64,000 bases of DNA from assembly GCF_021372645.1 (NCBI RefSeq), contig NZ_JAJFUC010000053.1:1-64000 (forward strand), read 5' to 3'. The position numbers were made by a program, and so were the translations under genes. Origin of the DNA: Clostridium sp. GTDB lineage: Bacteria; Bacillota; Clostridia; Clostridiales; Clostridiaceae. Positions 56,316 to 64,000 of this stretch are shown in pieces. Every line of letters begins with the position of its first letter. Position 1 is the first letter of the stretch. The notes beneath the pieces are model-generated. The model was not told the origin of the DNA. It did no database searches and worked only from the letters and a program-made list of their open reading frames with translations.

Positions 56316-57680
56316 TTATTTTTCTATATATTTAATTATTTCTTCAAACTTTTCACTTCTTGATGCTTTAACTAAAATCGTATCATTGGTTTTAATGATA
56401 TTAGACAATTTTTCCATTAGTTCTTGTTTTGTATTAAATAGCATAGTACCTTCTTTAAAACCTTCTTCATAGAATTCTTTATAATCTCCTGTGGTTAATA
56501 AAATGTCAGCTTTTCCTTTTGCAAATTTTCCAACTTCAGTATGAGCTTCTTTTGCATAATCTCCAAGTTCACCCATAGTCCCAATTACTGCTATCTTTCG
56601 CGTACCAGAATAATTTTCAAGTACTTTAAGTGCTGCTTTCATAGAATCAGGATTAGCATTATATGAATCATTTATAATTGTAAAATTATTCTTATTTATA
56701 AATTCAAGTCTCATAGAAGTAGCATTAAAATTTTCAAGACCTTTTTCCATTTCATCAAATGTAAGCCCAAAGTCTTTTGCTATTTGTATTCCTATAAGTG
56801 CATTTAATACATTATGTTCTCCGACCATATTTAACTTAAATCTATGACTTTCGTTATTATTAGCAATTGCATCAAAGGCTGTAGTTTCACATGTTAATTC
56901 TATATTTTTAGCATAAAGATTATAATTTTCATCATAACCTATTTTCTCTAAGTTAAACTTATCACCTTTATTAACTGTTTTTAACATATCATTTTCACAG
57001 TTTACTATTAATGAGTTTTTATCCTCAAAAAAATCAGATATACACATCTTCTCTTTAAGTATATTTTCCCTACTCTTTAAATATTCTATATGTGCTACTC
57101 CAATATTAGTTATTGCTGAAATATTTGGACATGCAATACTTGCAAGCCTATTTATTTCTCCAAAATTGCTAGTCCCCATTTCAAGGACAGCTATATCATA
57201 CTCTTTTGAAAGCTCAAATATCATAAGAGGTAAGCCAATTTCATTATTAAAATTGCCTTGTGTTTTGAATACCTTGTATTTTCCGCTTAAAAACGCAGCT
57301 ACTAAATCTTTAGTTGACGTTTTACCAGTGGATCCTGTTATTCCAACAACCTTTATTCCAATTTTTTTTCTGTAAAATCTAGCTAGGTCTCCTAGCGCTG
57401 TTTTAGTATTTTCAACTTTGATAATAGTTACTCTATTATTTACTTCTTCAACTTTGAATTTAATTTCATCAACTATTATTATAGATGCACCATTCCCAAT
57501 AGCATGCATAACATAGTCATTTCCATTAAAATTTTCTCCCTTTAAGGCAATAAACAAATTATCTTTTTCAATTTTTCTCGTATCTGTAGAAATTTTATTA
57601 AAATTCCCTTCATTATTATTGATTAAGATTTCTCCACTTATTGCTTCAACTATTTCCGATAAACTTAAATCCAACTTCAT
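56316..57680 (-). CDS. murF: UDP-MurNAc-tripeptide D-Ala-D-Ala ligase
   Basis: 454 aa Mur ligase. ATP loop VVGITGSTGKTSTKD, then ITNIGVAHIEYLKSRENI and central INDSYNANPDSMKAAL. Adds D-Ala-D-Ala to the UDP-tripeptide. SD AAGGGGTGG. 70 bases after murE, in which a small palindromic repeat lies. Confidence 0.96.
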   Translation of the reverse strand: MKLDLSLSEIVEAISGEILINNNEGNFNKISTDTRKIEKDNLFIALKGENFNGNDYVMHAIGNGASIIIVDEIKFKVEEVNNRVTIIKVENTKTALGDLARFYRKKIGIKVVGITGSTGKTSTKDLVAAFLSGKYKVFKTQGNFNNEIGLPLMIFELSKEYDIAVLEMGTSNFGEINRLASIACPNISAITNIGVAHIEYLKSRENILKEKMCISDFFEDKNSLIVNCENDMLKTVNKGDKFNLEKIGYDENYNLYAKNIELTCETTAFDAIANNNESHRFKLNMVGEHNVLNALIGIQIAKDFGLTFDEMEKGLENFNATSMRLEFINKNNFTIINDSYNANPDSMKAALKVLENYSGTRKIAVIGTMGELGDYAKEAHTEVGKFAKGKADILLTTGDYKEFYEEGFKEGTMLFNTKQELMEKLSNIIKTNDTILVKASRSEKFEEIIKYIEK

Positions 57681-57696
57681 CCACCCCTTATTTCTT

Positions 57697-57771
57697 GCAA
57701 TTCACAATTTACAGTTCACAATTATAGCACAATTTCCATTGGAAATTCATTAAATTGTACACTGTGCATTG
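57697..57771. repeat. Small inverted-repeat element at the murE 3' end
   Basis: Ends CAATTCACAATTTACAG and, on the other strand, CAATGCACAGTGTACAATTT are imperfect inverted repeats around hairpin AATTTCC-ATT-GGAAATT (57731-57747). The right end codes the last residues of MurE. Confidence 0.5.
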
Positions 57772-59213
57772 AGTATTTCTTTAACAACTTCTCTTTCATC
57801 AAAATGTATTGTCTCATTCTTTAAGATTTGATAAGTTTCATGGCCTTTTCCAGCAATAACAATTACATCTCCTTCATTTGCAATATTTATAGCCTTTTTT
57901 ATAGCTTCTTTTCTATTTTCTATTACAATATACTTATCTTTATTAAGTCCTACTTCAATATCTTTTATAATAGCCATTGGTTCTTCACTTCTCGGATTAT
58001 CAGAGGTTATTATTGTAATATCTGCAAGATCTATTGATATTTTACCCATTTGTGGCCTTTTTACCTTATCTCTATCTCCACCACAACCAAACAGTGATAT
58101 TAATTTTCCTTTTGTAAATGCCTTTGCAGTTTTTAATATATTATCAAGTCCATCTGGAGTATGAGCATAATCTATAATAATTTCATAAGGTAACTTATAT
58201 TCATTTGCTACTCTTTCACATCTTCCTGGAACAACGACTTTTTCTATACCGTTTTTTATTGCTTCTACTGGAATTCCTAATTTAAAGCATGCTACAATTG
58301 CACCTAATGCATTATAAATATTATATTCACCTGGTATATTTAAAATAAATTGTTCATTTTTTTCAAAATTAAGTTTAAATCTAATATCTCTACTTCCCAT
58401 TTCTTCATCAAATGCTTTAAAATCGGAATGCTCTTTTACTGAGAATGAATATACATTACCTGCCTTTAAGTCATTTAAATCACTAATTACTTGTTTTCCA
58501 TAATTATCGTCAATATTAATAACTTTTATTCTGGATCTCTCAAATAATTTAAATTTAGCTTTATAATAATTTTCAAATGTCTTATGAAAATCTAAATGAT
58601 CTCTAGTCAAATTTGTAAAAATACCAATTTCAAATTCAACACCATAAACTCTATCTAACTCTAATGAATGAGAAGATACCTCCATAACACAATATTCTAC
58701 GCCTTTGCTTACCATTTCAAAAAATAATTCTTGTAGCTCTAAAGATTCTGGTGTTGTTCTTTCAGTGTGAATTTTTTCACTTCCAATATAATTTGCAATA
58801 GTTCCAATTAAACCAACTTTTTTATTATTTGATTCTAAGATATCCTTTATCATAAATGCAGTTGTAGTTTTTCCATTAGTTCCTGTTATACCAATTATCT
58901 TCATCTTACTGCTAGGATTATCATAATAATTTGATCCCATTAGTGCTAATGCTTTTCTTGTATCTGCACATTTAATAACAGAAATATTCTTATCTTTTAT
59001 TTCAACACTATCCTGTATTACTATTACTTTAGCACCATTTTCAATTGCCTTATCAATATATTTATGCCCATCAGTTGCATATCCTTTGATGCATACAAAA
59101 ATATCAAGTTTTTCAACTTTTCTGCTATCATAATTTATTTTGTTAATATCTACATCAACCTCACCTTGAATTACTTTATAATCTATTCCCCTTAAAATAC
59201 TTTTCAAATTCAT
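57750..59213 (-). CDS. murE: UDP-MurNAc-dipeptide meso-DAP ligase
   Basis: 487 aa. ATP loop [36 protein letters not shown] is the DNPR motif that selects meso-diaminopimelate, which agrees with dapF in this window. The last residues (NAQCTI) are coded by a repeat element. Second in the spoVD-murE-murF order. Confidence 0.97.
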   Translation of the reverse strand: MNLKSILRGIDYKVIQGEVDVDINKINYDSRKVEKLDIFVCIKGYATDGHKYIDKAIENGAKVIVIQDSVEIKDKNISVIKCADTRKALALMGSNYYDNPSSKMKIIGITGTNGKTTTAFMIKDILESNNKKVGLIGTIANYIGSEKIHTERTTPESLELQELFFEMVSKGVEYCVMEVSSHSLELDRVYGVEFEIGIFTNLTRDHLDFHKTFENYYKAKFKLFERSRIKVINIDDNYGKQVISDLNDLKAGNVYSFSVKEHSDFKAFDEEMGSRDIRFKLNFEKNEQFILNIPGEYNIYNALGAIVACFKLGIPVEAIKNGIEKVVVPGRCERVANEYKLPYEIIIDYAHTPDGLDNILKTAKAFTKGKLISLFGCGGDRDKVKRPQMGKISIDLADITIITSDNPRSEEPMAIIKDIEVGLNKDKYIVIENRKEAIKKAINIANEGDVIVIAGKGHETYQILKNETIHFDEREVVKEILNAQCTI

Positions 59214-59401
59214 ATTGAATCCTCCTAACTAATTTATCTTACATTAATATTGTATTTTGAATTTCAAGTCCATAATTGAAATATCTATCCCTATATGGAT
59301 ATACTTTGCATTTATTAAAATTAACAATAAATGATAAATTCCTTTTGAATTTCTAAATCTAGTTTTCTAATAAAGATGTAGAATTTATATTCTAAAAAAT
59401 A
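59214..59401. other. Gene-free gap upstream of murE
   Basis: With the hairpin at 59402-59427, the gap from spoVD-like stop to murE is 316 bases. Apart from that terminator it holds no gene; the murE promoter must lie here. Confidence 0.45.
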
Positions 59402-59427
59402 TAGCATGCGCGCATTCCCACATGCTA
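59402..59427 (-). terminator. Terminator of the downstream SpoVD-like gene
   Basis: TAGCATGCGCG (59402-59412) and CCCACATGCTA (59417-59427), minus strand continuing TATTTTTTAG. It is the counterpart of the hairpin at 61922-61947; inner base pairs differ in a compensatory way. Confidence 0.75.
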
Positions 59428-59529
59428 GTATTTTATCATTTGTATAAACCATTTAAAATTCCTTTCAAATATAACTATTTCAATCTAAATAAACTTAATA
59501 TTTCCCTTTTAAATCTTATCACTTCTTTT

Positions 59530-61791
59530 TTAGTCCTTATAATTTGAACTTAAAGTTAATTTAACAATTGTTCCTTTAGTTATGACTTCCCCTTCTGAAA
59601 TATCTTGCGAAGAAACTGCCCCACTTCCTTCAAAAGTAGGTGTTATTCCAAGATTTTTCAATAAAGAAGTTACATCTTCTTTTGAATATCCCCTAACATT
59701 TGGCATTACAACATTAGTATTATAAGTCTCATCACTACTTGTGTAAAGATTTATTTTTGAACCTTCCTTTACTGAGTTTCCTGGATATGGAGAGAGATTT
59801 ATAACCTTATCTCCGCTACCATCCACATTAAAATCTAATTTTGCATCTTTTAATACCTTTTCAGCATCTGCAATTTTCATATTTCTAACTTCTGGAATAA
59901 CAACATCTTTAGAAATCTGATCACTATTTTGATCAGAAAACTTGTTATTTAAATTGTTAAAAATATCTGTAAATAATGGTTTAACATATGGTACAACTAC
60001 TTGAGCTGCGTAATACGCGCCATTACTGGGTTCATCAACAGTTATCATAACAGTAACTTTCGGATCATTAGCTGGAGCCATTCCAACAAATGAAGATATA
60101 TACTTCCCCTCTCCATATACTCCATTAATAACCTTTTGAGCTGTACCAGTTTTACCACCAATATGATATCCGTCAATAAAAGTCCCTATTCCCGTTCCCC
60201 CTGTTACAACCTCTTCAAGATAATTTCTAAGTTCTGCTGTCTTTTCTTGACTTGCAACAGTAGCAGTTTTAGGGTTAAAAGTTTCATCTACAATATTAAC
60301 ATTATTTTCGTCATTATGAGTCACTTCTTTCATTATATGTGGCTGAATTAGTGTTCCTCCATTAGCAATAGCATTAAATGCAGTCATATATTGAACCGAA
60401 TTTACTGTGTTAGTTTGACCAAATGATATTGTTGCAAGGTCTGCTTCAGAAACTTTATTAACTGGTTTTACAATTCCGGGTGCCTCACCTGGCAAGTCAA
60501 TTCCACTTACTTTTCCAAATCCAAATTTATCAATAGTTTCACATAACTTTTCTTTACCAATCATTTGTCCTAATTTTACAAACCCTACATTGGATGAGTT
60601 TTGAATAATTTTAAGTAAACTTAGAAGTCCGTGTCCTTCTAGTTCCGCATCCCTTACAGTAATGCCTCCTACTGATATTGATCCATTATCTACAAATTGC
60701 GTATCTTTATTAACAACATTATTTTCTAGACCTGATATAGCAGTAATTACTTTAAATATAGATCCAGGTTCAAAGGTATCATTTACTAATCTATTTCTCC
60801 ACATCTTTTGTATTTTTTCACTACTATTTGCTCCTTCAAATTTATCTGCACCATCGTATGGATTATTTGGATCAAAATCAGGTTTATTAACCATAGCTAA
60901 AACTTCTCCTGTTTTCGGATCCATTACTAGTATTGAAACTGCTTTAGCTTTATTATCTTCATAACACTGCTTAGCTATCTTCTCAGCATAACTTTGAATA
61001 TTTTCATCAATAGTAAGAGTAACATCTTTACCATTTATAGGTGCTGTATACTCAGGAACTGTATAAGGCAAGTCCCTATTATTTTTATCAAGTTCTGCAA
61101 TCTTCATTCCAGAAATTCCTGCTAAATATGAATTATATTGAAGTTCTAATCCTGTCAATCCTTTACTGTCAGGATCAGTACTTCCTAGAACATGTGATAG
61201 AAAGTTATTATTTGGATAATATCTTTTTGTATCTGCCGAAACTAAAACTCCACTTATATTAAGTTCTTTTACTTTATCCCCTACATATTTTTCTATTTTC
61301 CTTACAACAGTAACAGACCCTGCATCAGCTCCACTTGGAAGTTTTTTTTCTAAATCAGCCTTTATTTCTGATACGTCCACATCCAATGCCTTTGCAATTA
61401 CAGGCGCAATATCACCAGTTTTCAACCCATCGTCTCCTGTAGGCACTGGAATACCTACACTTTTCATATGATCTACTTCTTTGCTTGGAATAGATTTTAA
61501 TGGTCTTTTTAAATATGTCCTTACAGAATTCAAATCAAAATCTACCCTATAGACATTAGCAGACACAGCAAGTTCATTTCCGTTTCTATCTAGAATTCTT
61601 CCTCTTTTAGCATCTATTTTCACTTCATTTGTCAATTGTTCTTCTGCTCTCCCAGAATAATCTGCCCCATTAACTATCATTATATAAGATATCCTAATTA
61701 TTAATATTGCAAAAACAACCGTTAATGAAAAAGCAGTACTTCTCAGTCTCTGACGCATTTTGGCTTTATCTCTATAATTTCTCTTTCTCAA
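59530..61791 (-). CDS. SpoVD/PBP2B-like transpeptidase, cysteine-less paralogue
   Basis: About 753 aa class B penicillin-binding protein. Membrane helix near 20-42, dimerisation domain, transpeptidase with SIFK (Ser nucleophile), SSN and KTG motifs, and two C-terminal PASTA domains (~625-750). The start is TTG at 61791 with SD GGAGGG 7 nt upstream; the longer frame to 61830 has no SD. It is a tandem duplicate of the gene at 62041. In place of the PKCWKAGGHG and NSCN of that gene it has VRDAELEGHG and NSSN, so it lacks both conserved cysteines. Probably cross-links wall with FtsW/SpoVE. Confidence 0.92.
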   Translation of the reverse strand: MRKRNYRDKAKMRQRLRSTAFSLTVVFAILIIRISYIMIVNGADYSGRAEEQLTNEVKIDAKRGRILDRNGNELAVSANVYRVDFDLNSVRTYLKRPLKSIPSKEVDHMKSVGIPVPTGDDGLKTGDIAPVIAKALDVDVSEIKADLEKKLPSGADAGSVTVVRKIEKYVGDKVKELNISGVLVSADTKRYYPNNNFLSHVLGSTDPDSKGLTGLELQYNSYLAGISGMKIAELDKNNRDLPYTVPEYTAPINGKDVTLTIDENIQSYAEKIAKQCYEDNKAKAVSILVMDPKTGEVLAMVNKPDFDPNNPYDGADKFEGANSSEKIQKMWRNRLVNDTFEPGSIFKVITAISGLENNVVNKDTQFVDNGSISVGGITVRDAELEGHGLLSLLKIIQNSSNVGFVKLGQMIGKEKLCETIDKFGFGKVSGIDLPGEAPGIVKPVNKVSEADLATISFGQTNTVNSVQYMTAFNAIANGGTLIQPHIMKEVTHNDENNVNIVDETFNPKTATVASQEKTAELRNYLEEVVTGGTGIGTFIDGYHIGGKTGTAQKVINGVYGEGKYISSFVGMAPANDPKVTVMITVDEPSNGAYYAAQVVVPYVKPLFTDIFNNLNNKFSDQNSDQISKDVVIPEVRNMKIADAEKVLKDAKLDFNVDGSGDKVINLSPYPGNSVKEGSKINLYTSSDETYNTNVVMPNVRGYSKEDVTSLLKNLGITPTFEGSGAVSSQDISEGEVITKGTIVKLTLSSNYKD

Positions 61792-61921
61792 TGCCTGTCC
61801 CTCCATGTATTTTCTTTTGTATAAAATCATTTAAACTTCAGAAAATTGTTTTCTCTTTTTTAATTAATGATAGTTCCACTAAGACAATTAAAATATATAA
61901 TGAGATCATTACTAAAAAATA

Positions 61922-61947
61922 TAGTATGTGAGCATTCTCACATACTA
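61922..61947 (-). terminator. Terminator between the two SpoVD-like genes
   Basis: TAGTATGTGAG (61922-61932), loop CATT, CTCACATACTA (61937-61947), 11 perfect pairs, then TATATTTTTTAG on the minus strand. It ends the upstream paralogue, so the two copies are not simply one transcript. Confidence 0.8.
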
Positions 61948-62040
61948 ATATTTTTTCATTTGTTTAGTTTATAACAAATTATTTTCAAATCACAACTATT
62001 TGAACCTAAAATATCCATATAAATTTTCATTAGTTCTTTT

Positions 62041-64000
62041 TTAATCTTTATAATCTGATGTTAATGTTAATTTAACAGTTGCTCCTTTAGTTATAACTTC
62101 CCCTTGTGAAATGTCTTGTTTTGATACCATTCCACTTCCTTCAAAGGTAGGTACTATTCCAATATTTTTCAATAAGGTCGTAGCATCTTCTTTTGAATAT
62201 CCTCTAACATCTGGCATTACAACATTATTATTATAAGTCGCATCACTACTTGTGTAAAGATTTATTTTTGAGCCTTCTTTTACTGAATATCCTGGATATG
62301 GCTTCATATCTACTACTGATTCCTCATCTCCATCTATATTAAAATCTAATTTTGAATCTTTTAATACTTTTTTAGCATCTGCAATTTTCATACCCCTAAT
62401 TTCTGGTATTATTACATCCCTAGAAATTTGACCTAAATTTTCATTTGAAAATTCACTATCAAGGTAATTAAAAATATCTGTAAACAAAGTCTTAGCTGGC
62501 GGAACAGCTACTTGTGCTGCATAATATACACCGTTACTCGGTTCATCAATAGTTATCATCACAGTAACTTTAGGATCAGAAACTGGTGCCATTCCAACAA
62601 ATGAAGAAATATATGCTCCCTCTTGGTATCTACCATTAACAACCTTTTGTGCAGTACCTGTCTTACCTCCAATATGGTATCCTTCAATAAAAGTTCCTGT
62701 ACCAGATCCTCCAGTTACAACACGTTCAAGATATGTTCGAAGCTCTGCAGTTTTTTCAGTACTTGCAACTGTAGTAGTTTTGGGCTTAAAAGTTTCATCG
62801 ACTATATTAACTTTATTTCCATCATCATGAGTAACTTCCTTCATAACATGAGGTTGAATTAAAGTTCCTCCATTAGCTATAGCATTAAATGCAGACATAT
62901 ATTGAACCGAATTAACTGTATTTGTTTGACCAAAAGATATTGTTGCAAGATCTGCTTCTGAAATTTTATCAACTGGTTTAACAATTCCTTTAGCTTCTCC
63001 TGGTAAATCTATTCCACTTATTTTTCCAAAACCAAATTTATCAATATATTCACAGAGTTTTTCTTTACCAATCATTTGTCCTAATTGTACAAATGCTACA
63101 TTACATGAGTTTTGGATAATCTCTGGGAAATTTTGAAGTCCATGCCCTCCTGCCTTCCAACACTTAGGATTAATGCCACCAACTGATATTGATCCATTAT
63201 CAATAAATTGTGTATCCTTATTGACAACATTTTCTTCCAATCCAGTAATAGCTGTTACTACTTTAAATATTGATCCTGGTTCAAAAGTATCATTAACCAA
63301 TCTATTTCTCCACATTTTTTGTAATTTTTCAGTTGAATTTGCTCCATCAAAGGATTCCGCTCCTTCATATGGACTATTCGGATCAAAATCTGGTTTATTA
63401 ACCATAGCTAGAACTTCTCCAGTTTTCGGATCCATAACTAAGATGGATACTGCTTTAGCCTTAGTATCTTCATAAGCTTGCTTTGCTGCTTTTTCAGCAA
63501 AATATTGAATATTCTCATCAATAGTAAGAGTAACATCCTTACCATTTACTGGCGATGTAAATTGCGATATAGTATACGGCAAATCTCTATTATTTTTATC
63601 AAGTTCTGCAATCTTCATACCAGGAACTCCTGATAAATAAGAATTGTATTTAAGTTCTACTCCAGTTAATCCCTTACCATCAACATTAGTACTTCCTAGC
63701 ACATGCGCTAAAAAATTATTATTTGGATAATATCGTTTTGTATCTGGCGAAACTAAAATTCCACTTATATTAAGTGCTTTTACTTTATCTGCTTGATCCT
63801 TTTCTATTCTTCTTACTAGAATAGCAGATCCTGCATTTGCTCCACTAGGAAGTTTTGTTTCAAGTTTATCTTTAACCTTAGATGCATCTAAATCTAAAGC
63901 TGTTGCAATTAATGGAGCAATATCATCATTAGTTAAATTCTTTTTACCAGCTATAGAAATACCTATACTTTTCATTTGATCAATTTCTTTACTTGATAAT
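62041..64000 (-). CDS. spoVD: SpoVD sporulation transpeptidase, partial at window edge
   Basis: C-terminal ~653 residues; the frame stays open to base 64000 (codons LSSKEIDQ before the internal Met at 63975), so the N-terminus lies outside. SIFK, SCN and KTG transpeptidase motifs and two PASTA domains are intact. It has the Cys pair in PKCWKAGGHG and NSCN, 19 residues apart, the same spacing as Cys332/Cys351 of Bacillus SpoVD, whose disulfide is opened by StoA. That makes this copy the better SpoVD candidate. Forespore-cortex synthesis with SpoVE is the known role. Confidence 0.93.
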   Translation of the reverse strand, partial: LSSKEIDQMKSIGISIAGKKNLTNDDIAPLIATALDLDASKVKDKLETKLPSGANAGSAILVRRIEKDQADKVKALNISGILVSPDTKRYYPNNNFLAHVLGSTNVDGKGLTGVELKYNSYLSGVPGMKIAELDKNNRDLPYTISQFTSPVNGKDVTLTIDENIQYFAEKAAKQAYEDTKAKAVSILVMDPKTGEVLAMVNKPDFDPNSPYEGAESFDGANSTEKLQKMWRNRLVNDTFEPGSIFKVVTAITGLEENVVNKDTQFIDNGSISVGGINPKCWKAGGHGLQNFPEIIQNSCNVAFVQLGQMIGKEKLCEYIDKFGFGKISGIDLPGEAKGIVKPVDKISEADLATISFGQTNTVNSVQYMSAFNAIANGGTLIQPHVMKEVTHDDGNKVNIVDETFKPKTTTVASTEKTAELRTYLERVVTGGSGTGTFIEGYHIGGKTGTAQKVVNGRYQEGAYISSFVGMAPVSDPKVTVMITIDEPSNGVYYAAQVAVPPAKTLFTDIFNYLDSEFSNENLGQISRDVIIPEIRGMKIADAKKVLKDSKLDFNIDGDEESVVDMKPYPGYSVKEGSKINLYTSSDATYNNNVVMPDVRGYSKEDATTLLKNIGIVPTFEGSGMVSKQDISQGEVITKGATVKLTLTSDYKD

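Noticed and set aside
1-64000. CRISPR arrays, rRNA, tRNA
   Set aside because: No regularly spaced repeats, and no tRNA or rRNA signature was noticed on either strand.

Overview
AT-rich window with sporulation genes (spo0A, spoIVB, the whole spoIIIA operon, spoVD), abundant Rho-independent terminators and Gram-positive Shine-Dalgarno sites. This points to a solventogenic or saccharolytic Clostridium sensu stricto of the C. butyricum / C. beijerinckii type. The species cannot be fixed from sequence reading alone. Almost every gene is on the minus strand; rqcH (42253-43986) is the only protein gene I accept on the plus strand. No rRNA, tRNA or CRISPR array was seen.

Region 1, 1-12.5 kb, is an accessory island. 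It has a broken-off IS3-type transposase end at the left edge and a tyrosine recombinase (11504-12514) next to spo0A. Between them lie three cargo blocks: (i) a tight three-gene operon of metallo-beta-lactamase-fold protein, trypsin-like protease and Ski2-like helicase, which looks like an antiphage system; (ii) an unrecognised 334-aa protein preceded by two mini-ORFs and, divergently, a promoter-terminator pair that could make a ~145-nt RNA; (iii) a proteasome-like Ntn-hydrolase paired with a multi-pass membrane protein. The Ntn-hydrolase gene has a helix-turn-helix segment in the -1 frame exactly at a canonical slippery heptamer.

Region 2, 12.7-32.1 kb, is core. It reads, in transcription order, efp, a CD1247-like zinc-motif protein, spoIIIAA-AH, an Asp23 protein, nusB, folD, xseA, xseB, ispA, dxs, tlyA, nadK, argR, recN, spoIVB, spo0A. 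This is the classical clostridial block joining isoprenoid and DNA-repair genes to the sporulation regulators.

Region 3, 32.3-38.0 kb, is a type IV pilus / type II secretion-like operon: ATPase, inner-membrane protein, three prepilin-like proteins and PilM/N/O-position proteins. The ATPase lacks any ATG/GTG/TTG at its natural N-terminus and appears to start at ATT. Region 4, 38.2-48.1 kb, is mixed: a GNAT acetyltransferase, rubrerythrin, a lipoprotein, dapF, rqcH, an RpiR-type regulator, a THUMP methyltransferase, pyrR and an RluD-type pseudouridine synthase.

Region 5, 48.2-64.0 kb, is a division and cell-wall cluster: two tandem SpoVD-like transpeptidases, murE, murF, mraY, ftsW/spoVE, ftsQ, DUF881-sbp-DUF881, ylmE, sepF, ylmG, ylmH, divIVA. 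The two transpeptidases differ at a pair of cysteines known to be redox-controlled in Bacillus SpoVD. Short dispersed repeats with inverted ends lie in several intergenic gaps (22.5, 29.4, 39.8, 42.1, 44.1 and 57.7 kb).
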